Source of the DNA: an uncultured bacterium
GTDB lineage: Bacteria; Cyanobacteriota; Vampirovibrionia; Gastranaerophilales; Gastranaerophilaceae
Direction: 5' to 3'
Length of the DNA: 26,956 nucleotides
Assembly: GCA_958366705.1 (NCBI GenBank)
Contig: CATXCB010000020.1
Location: 1-26,956 of the forward strand
The notes below the pieces were generated by a model, which was not told where the DNA came from, did no database searches, and worked only from the letters and a program-made list of their open reading frames with translations. The position numbers were made by a program, and so were the translations under genes. This document shows, one piece after another, positions 1 to 7,024 of this stretch (its first letter is position 1; each line of letters opens with the position of its first letter).

Positions 1-55
1 CTTTTTTGTTATTATGCAACACTTTTAGTATAATGGATTTTTATAAATTTTGCAA
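1..55 (+). repeat. 55-bp promoter-bearing direct repeat, copy 1
   Basis: These 55 bases recur without a mismatch at 2972-3026. The repeat carries a sigma-70-like promoter on the + strand: TTGTTA at 6-11, a 17-bp spacer and TATAAT at 29-34. The window begins inside it, so this copy may extend further left. The sequences diverge right after base 55. This copy points toward the response regulator gene about 380 bases downstream. Confidence 0.85.
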
Positions 56-430
56 GAATAAATTATACTTACAAAAATCATAGCACATCTTCCTGAATAA
101 AATACAAAACTTGCAAATTAACTCATATTCAGCTTTAAATGTTAAAAAATTTTATAGTTAACATCATTCAACCGCACTAGTTTTTTTAATTGAATAACAT
201 TTTGAAATATACAACATTTAACTTAATAAAGTTCTTGACAAAAAAATTAATCAACCATGCGGTCAAAGCATGATTTAGAGCATGATTGATAGATTTTCTA
301 AATCAAAAGATTTAGATACAACCTTCAATCTTGCAAAACTAATTTATCAATCAGTGCATGGATTCAAAAACCCTACAAAAAGATTAGTATATAAAGTGTA
401 GAGAACAAACAACAACACGGGGGAAATATA
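56..430. other. AT-rich leader region upstream of the response regulator
   Basis: I see no gene here. TTGACA at 235-240 lacks a good -10 at normal spacing. There is an imperfect inverted repeat (250-260 against 280-290, 10 of 11 matching, with a further GCATGATT at 268-275) and a small hairpin CTAAATC-AAAA-GATTTAG at 298-315. These could be binding sites or leader structure for the downstream regulator. A Shine-Dalgarno GGGGGAA lies just before the ATG at 431. Confidence 0.4.
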
Positions 431-1135
431 ATGAGAGATTTTAACAAAAAATTGAGAGTTTTATTAATTGATGACAATGCCAACCACTTGAGAGGAATCA
501 AAGAACTAATCAATCTTGAAAGCAGCTATGAAGTTGTAGGAACAACAACCAGCGCCAATCTTGGAATCAATTTAATAAAAAAATATAACCCTGATATTGT
601 ATTGATGGATATCAATATGCCGGAAAAAGACGGATTGCAAACAATTCAAACAGTTAACAAACTAAATCTCTCAACAAAAATTATTGCATTAAGCGGATAC
701 GATGATTCAGATTTAATCTACAGAGCTATGAAACTTGGTGCAAAAGGCTACGTTCTAAAAACTATGGCTTCAGTAAAATTAATTGATGCAATAGAAGAAG
801 TTGCAGCAGGAAAAATATATCTTCCGTCAGTTCTATCTACAAGATTTTTCGAATATTTCCAAACAACTGCCAAAGAAGAAGCAAAAGCAGCAGAAGGAGA
901 AAATCTACTTGCAAGTCTAACTATGCGAGAAAATGAAGTTCTTGAACTTTTAACCGAAGGAATTAACTACAAGAGCATTGCAGGAAAACTAATTATATCC
1001 GAAACTACAGTTAAAACCCACGTTAATAATATTTTCCAAAAACTTCAAGTTAATGACAGAACAAACGCAGTTTTATACGCATTGAGCCACGGCTTTAAAG
1101 CAAGCAATAAGACATCTGCAATGACTACAGTATAA
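431..1135 (+). CDS. NarL/FixJ-family two-component response regulator
   Basis: A 234-aa cytoplasmic DNA-binding response regulator. The receiver domain (about residues 8-125) has the acidic pair D14-D15, the phospho-acceptor D60 in VLMDINMPEKDG, S88 and the conserved K110. After a linker rich in Ala and Glu (about 145-160) comes a LuxR-type helix-turn-helix (about 163-222) with LTMRENEVLELL and SETTVKTHVNNIFQKL. The family is activated by phosphorylation at the Asp and then binds promoters as a dimer. The start is supported by a GGGGGAA Shine-Dalgarno. A soluble histidine kinase follows 75 bases downstream on the same strand and is the obvious partner candidate, but a terminator lies between them. 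The target genes and the input signal cannot be read from the sequence. Confidence 0.93.
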   Translation: MRDFNKKLRVLLIDDNANHLRGIKELINLESSYEVVGTTTSANLGINLIKKYNPDIVLMDINMPEKDGLQTIQTVNKLNLSTKIIALSGYDDSDLIYRAMKLGAKGYVLKTMASVKLIDAIEEVAAGKIYLPSVLSTRFFEYFQTTAKEEAKAAEGENLLASLTMRENEVLELLTEGINYKSIAGKLIISETTVKTHVNNIFQKLQVNDRTNAVLYALSHGFKASNKTSAMTTV

Positions 1136-1158
1136 AAAATCTGACACACATAATTATA

Positions 1159-1193
1159 AAAGGGTTCTGCTAACATCAGAGCCCTTTATTTTT
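1159..1193 (+). terminator. Rho-independent terminator after the response regulator
   Basis: Eleven-base arms at 1159-1169 and 1177-1187 (AAAGGGTTCTG / CAGAGCCCTTT, one G-U pair) enclose a 7-base loop and run into a T-rich tail. It lies between the regulator and the kinase gene, so it should reduce or stop read-through between them. Confidence 0.88.
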
Positions 1194-1210
1194 AACAAAA
1201 GAGGACAAAT

Positions 1211-1888
1211 ATGACAGAACTACTAACTGAAAAAGAACTGAATTTACAAATCAGGTGTGTATCACACGAAATAAGAAATCATCTATCGATTTGTGACATG
1301 TATTCGCAAATAATAAAAAAGAATTTAGAAAAGGATGGTATAAAAAACCCATCTATTGAAAATGCTCTGGAATGTATCCAAAAATCTGTACAGATAATAA
1401 ATGCAAACATTCTTGATTTAAAATCACTAAACACAACAGCTCCACAGATTATTGACTTTAAATCGATAGTAGAAAATGGTGCAAATTTAGCAAAAGCTTA
1501 CATCACGGACAAAGATATACAATTTGAAGTCTTTGTCAAAAACACATCAAACATTTATATTGACGAAAACAGACTATTAGCCTGCATTGTAAATATTATA
1601 AAAAACGGAATAGAATCTATTGAAATAAAAGGGAATATTGAAATACTAGCCGAAGTAAAAAATAATACCGCAATATTAAAAATTTCTAATGATGGAAAAC
1701 CAATTCCTAAAGACAAACAAAAGTATATATTCAATCAAGGGTATACAACAAAAAAAAACGGTTGCGGCCTCGGACTCGCAATATGCAAACAATATCTTGA
1801 ATCACAAGGTGCAACTCTAGAATTAATAAAATCTGCCAAATCGCAAACTACATTTGAATTTAAAATTCCGATATTAAAAGTTCAATAA
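1211..1888 (+). CDS. Small soluble sensor histidine kinase
   Basis: A 225-aa histidine kinase with no membrane segment and no recognisable sensor domain. The H box is near the N-terminus (SHEIRNHL, H19), followed by a helical dimerisation segment to about residue 75. The HATPase domain follows, with an N box (ACIVNIIKNGIESIE, N128 and N132), a G1-like box ISNDGKP (160-161 read ND where DN/DNG is common) and a G2 box GCGLGLAI (184-191). The order resembles the cytoplasmic NtrB type of kinase. A GAGGA Shine-Dalgarno lies at about 1200-1204. It follows the response regulator, so the two may be cognate, though a terminator separates them. With no sensor domain of its own, it may take its signal through a partner protein or by direct binding. 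Confidence 0.88.
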   Translation: MTELLTEKELNLQIRCVSHEIRNHLSICDMYSQIIKKNLEKDGIKNPSIENALECIQKSVQIINANILDLKSLNTTAPQIIDFKSIVENGANLAKAYITDKDIQFEVFVKNTSNIYIDENRLLACIVNIIKNGIESIEIKGNIEILAEVKNNTAILKISNDGKPIPKDKQKYIFNQGYTTKKNGCGLGLAICKQYLESQGATLELIKSAKSQTTFEFKIPILKVQ

Positions 1889-1911
1889 CTTACATTTCTA
1901 TGGTAAGTTAT
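1885..1911. terminator. Hairpin at a convergent gene junction
   Basis: A perfect 9-bp inverted repeat (ATAACTTAC / GTAAGTTAT, 9-base loop) spans the stop codons of the kinase gene (+) and the pilin-like gene (-), which converge with a 9-base gap. There is no T-tract, so intrinsic termination is uncertain. It may protect 3' ends instead. Confidence 0.45.
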
Positions 1912-2587
1912 GCATGTAATACGAAGAACACCCCCAACCAAAATCATTATTTGTAGGTTTACAAGTTCCATCACCCAAATCATTAGTAATAAACTTTCCA
2001 TCGGCAGCACCCCAATCAGTACGCCGACCAATTGCAGGTCTGATTTCATAAGTTTCAAATCGTATTAAGGCTGAATAAATATCTTTACCAATAGTATTTG
2101 GTTTGCTAAAACCATTCACATCAACGTAAACAATAAAAGAATCAAAGCATACTATAGAACCATTCAATAAAGTCATACAAGTGGAGCCTCCACCAAGTTC
2201 TCCAAAATTTCCAGTCCAATATTTTTTACCAGATAAAGCATAGATTGGATATTTTTCTGGAGAACAACCATCAATCACAAATCTATTTTCTTTACAAATA
2301 GCTCCCGTTTTTAGATATTTTCCCAAAACAGAAGCATACTCATATTCAGTGTCTCCTTGAAGATTTTTCAAAGATATAACATCATCATTCTCTTGCATAA
2401 GTTTTAGCGCATTTGCCAGCTCTGAATAAGTTTTACGCCATTGGTATACAAACATTCGCTGCTTATACTTTGCAACAAGATTAGGTATTGTCATAGCCGC
2501 AACAATACCAATTATGCCAAGAGTTATTAGAACTTCGGCAAGGGTAAATGCGGCTTTTGGGCGAATATGGTCATTCTGAGCCTGCAC
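1898..2587 (-). CDS. Type IV pilin/pseudopilin-like protein
   Basis: About 229 aa. The N-terminus holds a class III (prepilin) signal: PKAA then FTLAEVLITLGIIGIVAAMT, with the conserved Glu five residues after the probable cleavage site and a hydrophobic helix that would anchor it in the inner membrane before assembly. The C-terminal part is a Gly/Cys/Asp-rich globular domain, with DVNGFSKPNTIGKD and paired cysteines. Such proteins are processed by a prepilin peptidase and assembled into pili or pseudopili. No other pilus genes are in the window. The start is doubtful: the GTG used here (2585-2587) has no clear Shine-Dalgarno, and the first residues (QAQNDH) are translated from a dispersed intergenic repeat. 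The frame stays open upstream into that repeat. The original leader may have been replaced or truncated by repeat insertion. Confidence 0.75.
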   Translation of the reverse strand: MQAQNDHIRPKAAFTLAEVLITLGIIGIVAAMTIPNLVAKYKQRMFVYQWRKTYSELANALKLMQENDDVISLKNLQGDTEYEYASVLGKYLKTGAICKENRFVIDGCSPEKYPIYALSGKKYWTGNFGELGGGSTCMTLLNGSIVCFDSFIVYVDVNGFSKPNTIGKDIYSALIRFETYEIRPAIGRRTDWGAADGKFITNDLGDGTCKPTNNDFGWGCSSYYMHNLP

Positions 2588-2841
2588 GAGCAGAGGGCGA
2601 GAACGTAGTGGAGTCCCGTTTAATGCGAGTGCTGAGATGTTGTCATTCTGAGGGAGCAGGCGACCGAAGAATCTTTTATTACTATTCTGTTTATATGATA
2701 CTTCGGCTAAAGCCTCAGTATGACGATATGTTTGATTATCTCCGTCATTCTGAGCGAATGCGAAGAATCTTTTGGTATGACTATTTATTTTAGATGCTGA
2801 AACAAGTTCAGCATGACATATCGGTTCTGGGTGACATATCG
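2568..2841. repeat. Cluster of dispersed intergenic palindromic repeats
   Basis: Several short repeat units are packed together: GTCATTCTGAG units at about 2570, 2642 and 2744, two of them ending in GAAGAATCTTTT; a hairpin ATACTTCGGCT-AA-AGCCTCAGTAT at 2698-2721; a perfect 8-bp hairpin ATGCTGAA/TTCAGCAT at 2794-2814; and a 10-bp direct repeat TGACATATCG at 2814-2823 and 2832-2841. These match repeats that recur in intergenic DNA of many bacteria and are often mistranslated as proteins resembling HSERSEES or MLKQVQHD. No real gene is supported between 2588 and 3036. Confidence 0.8.
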
Positions 2842-2971
2842 AGGTTGAATTTGGAAAACAACTTAAAACAAATATTTCTAAAGACCTTAGAACGCTGTCG
2901 GAGCAAAACTTTAAGAGGTTACCCCCCCCCGATTTTCTTGATATTACTGATTTTTAACATGTTTTCCACTC
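2842..2971. other. Non-coding spacer with a poly-C tract
   Basis: I see no gene with a start signal. A run of nine C (2922-2930) stands out in this AT-rich DNA. The stretch joins the repeat cluster to the second copy of the 55-bp repeat and could be part of one longer composite repeat. Confidence 0.4.
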
Positions 2972-3026
2972 CTTTTTTGTTATTATGCAACACTTTTAGT
3001 ATAATGGATTTTTATAAATTTTGCAA
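2972..3026 (+). repeat. 55-bp promoter-bearing direct repeat, copy 2
   Basis: Identical over 55 bases to positions 1-55. The embedded promoter is TTGTTA 2977-2982, 17-bp spacer, TATAAT 3000-3005, with predicted initiation near 3012. It ends 10 bases before the 3' end of rlmN, which is on the opposite strand, so any transcript would run antisense into rlmN. Confidence 0.85.
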
Positions 3027-3036
3027 CTTTTAAAAA

Positions 3037-4056
3037 CTAATCAACTTTTCCTCTTAACTGTCCGCAAGCAGCATCAATATCAGCTCCGCGTTCCAGACGA
3101 ACAGTAACTTTCTTACCTGAATGCTCCATCAAGTATTTAAATTTCATTATTGAATTATTACTTGGACGTTTGTAATCATTTTTTTCCGTCGGATTATAAG
3201 GAATTAAATTGATATTACATTTTATATCTTTCAAGTAAGCGGCAAGTTGCTTTGCAGACTCAACAGTATCATTCAAATCCTTTATAAGCAAATACTCGAT
3301 AGTTATTCTTCTTCCAGTCTTTTCAACATAGTATTTTAGAGCTTTGTGCAATTCCTCCATATTGTATTTATTTTCTATAGGCATGAGCATAGCACGAGTT
3401 TGATGATTAGAAGCATGCAACGATAAAGCAAGAGTAGACTGCATATCCAAATCTGCAAGTTTTTTAATTTGTGGAATAATTCCTGAAGTAGAAACAGTTA
3501 AACGTCTGGCTCCAATTTGAAAATTTTCATTAAAAATTTCCATTGCTTTTAATACATTTTCCAGATTTAACAACGGTTCACCCTGCCCCATAAATACGAC
3601 ATTGGTAACTTTTAATCCTGTATCGCGCTGAATTGTCAAAACCTGCTCAATAATTTCTTTATATGTTAGATTTCTGATAAACCCACGTTTACCAGTTGCA
3701 CAAAAACTGCAATTTACAGCACAGCCAACCTGAGAACTTACGCACGCAGTCAGATTCGCCCGATTATCAAAACGCATAAGAACGGTTTCAACACATTCTC
3801 CGTCCGGAAATTCTAACAAATATTTTATAGTACCGTCTGAACTAACCTGTTTTACTTTTATTTTAATATCAGAAATAACCGCAACTTTTTTTAATTCATC
3901 CCTGAATTTTATAGACAAATCGGTCATCTCATCAATATCTTTTACCGATTTCAAATATATCCAATTGTGAATTTGTCGGGCTCTAAATTTTGTTGCCCCG
4001 AGCTCGTCAGTAATTTGTTCAATCTCTTTTAAATTAAGTCCAGATAAAATTTTCAT
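3037..4056 (-). CDS. rlmN: 23S rRNA/tRNA adenine-C2 methyltransferase RlmN (radical SAM)
   Basis: 339 aa, a normal length for the family. RlmN methylates C2 of A2503 in 23S rRNA and A37 of some tRNAs, using a [4Fe-4S] cluster and two SAM molecules. The radical SAM motif GCAVNCSFC supplies cluster cysteines C112, C116 and C119. The two catalytic cysteines of the family are also present: C105 (seven residues before the cluster, as in E. coli) and C331 in DAACGQLRG. The GQGEPLLN motif (157-164) is conserved. The start codon overlaps the stop of the upstream YkgJ-like gene (TAATG), so translation is probably coupled. It is the last gene of a three-gene reverse operon. Confidence 0.97.
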   Translation of the reverse strand: MKILSGLNLKEIEQITDELGATKFRARQIHNWIYLKSVKDIDEMTDLSIKFRDELKKVAVISDIKIKVKQVSSDGTIKYLLEFPDGECVETVLMRFDNRANLTACVSSQVGCAVNCSFCATGKRGFIRNLTYKEIIEQVLTIQRDTGLKVTNVVFMGQGEPLLNLENVLKAMEIFNENFQIGARRLTVSTSGIIPQIKKLADLDMQSTLALSLHASNHQTRAMLMPIENKYNMEELHKALKYYVEKTGRRITIEYLLIKDLNDTVESAKQLAAYLKDIKCNINLIPYNPTEKNDYKRPSNNSIMKFKYLMEHSGKKVTVRLERGADIDAACGQLRGKVD

Positions 4057-4736
4057 TATTTTCGTAATTCCTTTATTTTATTTTTATAAAATTCAATAAT
4101 ATCTATCATCGCATTTGCAGTCAAAGCATCCTGCTCAGATTTTAATTTCCAGTCATTGTATCCGCAGCTAAAAGGCAAAAATCCCAACGGATTATCCGGA
4201 AAATCTCTGCAAATTTGAGGTCTGTTATCATAATCAGGGCATCTGTTATCCTCTGTAACTTTAGGACAGTGATAAAAATAATAACCGCTTTCTTGTTTAT
4301 CTTCCAACAACTTGAGATATTCCGGAAAAATTTTTCTGGGAATTTCTAATGTTTCATACGGAACAAAAGTCTGAATAAACTGGGAGGCATAATTATCCCC
4401 ATTTTTAGCTTTTTTAGCTAATTCATCGGGAGAAAATTCACTACAAGCCAGTTTGCAGCAAGTGCCGCAGCAAACACAATGAGAATTATTCCTGTTATGT
4501 TTAATTTTGTCGATTTTTTCCAAAATATCTTTAGCAAACTCAGACTCAAACATTTGCAAAACAGAATCCTGCCACATATAGCCGGAGGTATTTACAGTAA
4601 AAATATCAAGAATTTCACCCTCGACATTTTCAGGCTTCAACGCTTCTATTCTGGCTTTAACCTCCAGAGCAGCTTTCAGAAAACATTCTCGATATTTTAT
4701 AAGTAAATCATCCAATCCTGATGTTAAATCTTTCAT
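4056..4736 (-). CDS. YkgJ-family cysteine-cluster protein (putative Zn/Fe binding)
   Basis: 226 aa, cytoplasmic. A dense cysteine cluster CVCCGTCCKLAC (C87, C89, C90, C93, C94, C98) is followed by HCP (C157), NRCPDYDNRPQICRDFP (C166, C176) and C191. This pattern marks the YkgJ/UPF0153 family, thought to hold zinc or an iron-sulphur cluster; its function is not settled. The first 80 residues look helical and lack cysteines. The gene lies between a metallophosphoesterase (45 bases upstream) and rlmN (overlapping TAATG). Co-expression with rlmN, an Fe-S enzyme, could suggest a role in metal handling or RNA modification, but that is inference from position only. Confidence 0.85.
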   Translation of the reverse strand: MKDLTSGLDDLLIKYRECFLKAALEVKARIEALKPENVEGEILDIFTVNTSGYMWQDSVLQMFESEFAKDILEKIDKIKHNRNNSHCVCCGTCCKLACSEFSPDELAKKAKNGDNYASQFIQTFVPYETLEIPRKIFPEYLKLLEDKQESGYYFYHCPKVTEDNRCPDYDNRPQICRDFPDNPLGFLPFSCGYNDWKLKSEQDALTANAMIDIIEFYKNKIKELRK

Positions 4737-4781
4737 AGCTACAGTTTAGCATAAAAGAAACAACAAAACAGAAAATACAGC

Positions 4782-5516
4782 TTATATATGTCTTTCAATT
4801 GGAGTTAACAACAAATCAGCAAGCCTGTCAGCACCTATAAAACCTCTTTGTGACATCAACTGCGCAGCCAGAACGTTATCATAATCTACAAATCTGTGTC
4901 TTACCTCAAATGAACCTTGAGAAAAATCGACAATTGCATAACACGCTTTCGGCTTTTCAGTCATTGGACGACCAACACTGCCGACATTCACAACAGTCTG
5001 CCCTGTATTTGTCTGATAACCGCAAGGGACATGCGTATGCCCGCATAAAATTAATTTTTCAGTAGTTCCCTCAATTATTTCTTCAACAATTTCTAAAGGC
5101 ATACCCGGCAATATATCTTCATTATTAGCTCTTGGAGAACCATGTACCAGAAGAACACTGCATCCCTCTACATCAAGACTTAATTGCGGCGGTAAACCTT
5201 CCAAATAAGCTCTGTGAGAATCATCAAGAGCTAAAACATCATCTGCAATTGCATTTGCCATAACAGGATACTGAGCTTCCAGAAATTCAACAACCTCCGG
5301 ACCATATTGAGCAATCATTTTATCTGTATTACCCTGAATAACAGTCCAGGTATTTTGAGCCATTACATAATCTGTGACTTCTTTTGGCTGAGGACCTGCC
5401 AGAGCCAAATCTCCCAGACAAAAAACATGCTCGCATTGTTGATTTACAACATCATTCATTACAGCCTCAAGCGCCTGCGCGTTAGCATGCAAATCTGATA
5501 ATACAGCAATTCTCAT
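4782..5516 (-). CDS. Calcineurin-like metallophosphoesterase (YfcE/MJ0936 type)
   Basis: 244 aa, no signal peptide. It carries the full set of family metal ligands: SDLHAN (D8, H10), GDLALAG (D36), GNTD (N63), LVHGSP (H125) and CGHTHVP (H160, H162), then NVGSVGRP. Such enzymes bind two metal ions and hydrolyse phosphodiesters or phosphomonoesters; the substrate cannot be told from the sequence. A GAGAGGG Shine-Dalgarno about 8 bases before the ATG supports the start. It is the first gene of a reverse operon with the YkgJ-like gene and rlmN, and is divergent from ispG, with which it shares a 19-bp palindromic control region. Confidence 0.92.
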   Translation of the reverse strand: MRIAVLSDLHANAQALEAVMNDVVNQQCEHVFCLGDLALAGPQPKEVTDYVMAQNTWTVIQGNTDKMIAQYGPEVVEFLEAQYPVMANAIADDVLALDDSHRAYLEGLPPQLSLDVEGCSVLLVHGSPRANNEDILPGMPLEIVEEIIEGTTEKLILCGHTHVPCGYQTNTGQTVVNVGSVGRPMTEKPKACYAIVDFSQGSFEVRHRFVDYDNVLAAQLMSQRGFIGADRLADLLLTPIERHI

Positions 5517-5538
5517 AAATTTTACCCTCTCATTTTTT

Positions 5539-5557
5539 ATAATTGTGCTACAATTAT
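5539..5557. promoter_or_regulatory. Palindrome with extended -10 between divergent genes
   Basis: ATAATTGT-GCT-ACAATTAT is a perfect inverted repeat with 8-base arms, centred in the gap between the metallophosphoesterase (-) and ispG (+). The right arm contains an extended -10, TGCTACAAT (hexamer 5549-5554), for ispG. There is no good -35. Predicted initiation falls on or next to the ispG ATG at 5561. A dimeric regulator could bind here. Confidence 0.5.
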
Positions 5558-5560
5558 TTT

Positions 5561-6616
5561 ATGATAAAAAGAAGAAAATCAAAAGAAATTTCAATAGGAA
5601 ATGTAAAAATCGGTAATAATAATCCGATTAGTGTTCAATCAATGTGCAATACTGATACCAGAAACATTGAACAAACAACCCGTCAGATTCAAGAACTTGC
5701 AGATGCCGGATGCGAACTAATCAGACTTGCTGTCCTAAATAAAGACGCGGCAGAAGCAATTAAAGACCTTGTAAAAATCTCACCGGTACCTTTAATTGCA
5801 GATATTCACTTTGACTACAGACTTGCAATTCAATGTATCAATAATGGAATAGCAGCACTACGACTCAATCCTGGCAATATAGGAAAAAGAGAAAACATAG
5901 AAAAAGTTGTATCTCTGGCTAAACAACAACAAATTCCAATCAGAATCGGTGTAAACGCAGGATCTTTAGAAAAAGAATTACAAGAAAAAGATGTTCCGCT
6001 TTCTGAAAAAATGGTCGAAAGCGCAATGAAACACATACAAATACTAGAAGATTTAGATTTTGACTTAATAAAAGTTTCTTTAAAATCTTCTGATGTTATA
6101 ACAACAATAGAAGCATACCGATTAATGGCAGAAAAAGTTGATTATCCGCTGCATTTGGGGGTAACTGAAGCCGGAACACTAAAGGGCGGACTAATAAAAT
6201 CTGCTGTAGGTATTGGCACTCTTTTATCAGAAGGCATCGGAGATACAATCAGAGTTTCACTAACAGAAAATCCTGTTGAAGAAGTCTACGCCGGATATGA
6301 AATTTTAAAAAGCTTAAACCTAAGACAACGCGGAGTAAACTTTATATCTTGTCCAACCTGCGGCAGAACTCAGATAGATTTAATATCTCTGGCAAAAAAA
6401 GTCGAAGACAGATTTAAAAATCTTGATAAAAATATAACTATCGCAACAATGGGCTGCGCTGTGAACGGGCCGGGAGAAGCAAAACATGCAGACTTTGGAA
6501 TTGCCGGCGGCATAAAAGAAGGTTACGTCTTTAAAAAAGGCGAAATTATTGCAAGAGTACCGGAAGATAAACTTTTAGACAAACTTGAAGAAGTAATAAT
6601 TAATTCATACAAATAA
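5561..6616 (+). CDS. ispG: 4-hydroxy-3-methylbut-2-enyl diphosphate synthase (flavodoxin/ferredoxin) IspG
   Basis: 351 aa from the ATG at 5561. IspG converts methylerythritol cyclodiphosphate to HMBPP, the penultimate step of the MEP isoprenoid pathway, using a [4Fe-4S] cluster. The N-terminal TIM-barrel motifs VQSMCNTDT and IADIHFDYRLA and the C-terminal cluster ligands are all present: SCPTCGRT (C264, C267), MGCAVNGPGEA (C299, and E306 as probable fourth ligand). The two-domain length fits the short bacterial form. A TTG at 5543 would add six residues but sits inside the promoter palindrome, so I reject it. No Shine-Dalgarno precedes the ATG and the -10 lies just upstream, which suggests a leaderless mRNA. 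Confidence 0.96.
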   Translation: MIKRRKSKEISIGNVKIGNNNPISVQSMCNTDTRNIEQTTRQIQELADAGCELIRLAVLNKDAAEAIKDLVKISPVPLIADIHFDYRLAIQCINNGIAALRLNPGNIGKRENIEKVVSLAKQQQIPIRIGVNAGSLEKELQEKDVPLSEKMVESAMKHIQILEDLDFDLIKVSLKSSDVITTIEAYRLMAEKVDYPLHLGVTEAGTLKGGLIKSAVGIGTLLSEGIGDTIRVSLTENPVEEVYAGYEILKSLNLRQRGVNFISCPTCGRTQIDLISLAKKVEDRFKNLDKNITIATMGCAVNGPGEAKHADFGIAGGIKEGYVFKKGEIIARVPEDKLLDKLEEVIINSYK

Positions 6617-6652
6617 TACAGGAAATATTTTTGTAAACAATTTATAATATTA

Positions 6653-6681
6653 TTGCAACATCATAAAATGCAGAATATAAT
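6653..6681 (+). promoter_or_regulatory. Sigma-70-like promoter for the exported-protein operon
   Basis: TTGCAA (6653-6658), a 17-bp spacer and a consensus TATAAT (6676-6681). Predicted initiation is near 6688, just ahead of the AGAGGTG Shine-Dalgarno and the ATG at 6701. It drives the three-gene operon ending at 9573. Confidence 0.75.
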
Positions 6682-6700
6682 GTTACAAAGAGAGGTGACT

Positions 6701-7024
6701 ATGAAAACGAAATTATTACTAATTGCAATATTAGCAGCAATAGTACAACTGCAATCAAATGCCGCAGTTTCAGTTGATGAAACAACGACTATAAACTATT
6801 TAAAAAATCAGGGATTTTCTGAACAAACTGCAGATATGGTAAATGTGAGTAAAGCAAGAGCTGCCGGAGAAGAATATTATACAAAAGATGAAGCAGCATA
6901 CAGAAAACAAAATAAATTTGTAAGATTCTGGAGAAAATTATATGTTTACACAGATCCTGCAGCTGAAGATTATTCTTTCTACCATCATGACACAGATACT
7001 ACACCGTCATATACTGACCTGTAA
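6701..7024 (+). CDS. Small exported protein of unknown function
   Basis: 107 aa starting at the ATG at 6701, chosen because AGAGGTG lies 4-10 bases upstream and because it gives a clean signal peptide (MKTKLLLIAILAAIVQLQSN then AA). Earlier in-frame starts fall inside the promoter. The mature part is polar and charged, with many Tyr and Asp near the end (YTDPAAEDYSFYHHDTDTTP). I recognise no domain. It is the first gene of an operon with a TPR protein and a glycoside-hydrolase-like protein, both also exported, so an envelope or periplasmic role is likely. The next gene's start overlaps its last 38 bases. Confidence 0.7.
   Translation: MKTKLLLIAILAAIVQLQSNAAVSVDETTTINYLKNQGFSEQTADMVNVSKARAAGEEYYTKDEAAYRKQNKFVRFWRKLYVYTDPAAEDYSFYHHDTDTTPSYTDL

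Noticed and set aside
2548..3033. Two open frames of about 80 codons with HSERMRRIFW and MLKQVQHDI
   Set aside because: They are translations of intergenic repeats known to yield spurious proteins; there is no Shine-Dalgarno or codon pattern of a gene.
5543..5560. TTG start giving six extra residues on IspG
   Set aside because: It lies inside the promoter palindrome, lacks a Shine-Dalgarno, and the family normally starts near the MIKRRKSK segment.
6653..6700. Earlier start for the small exported protein
   Set aside because: The TTG is the -35 box of a good promoter; the ATG at 6701 has a Shine-Dalgarno and begins a clean signal peptide.
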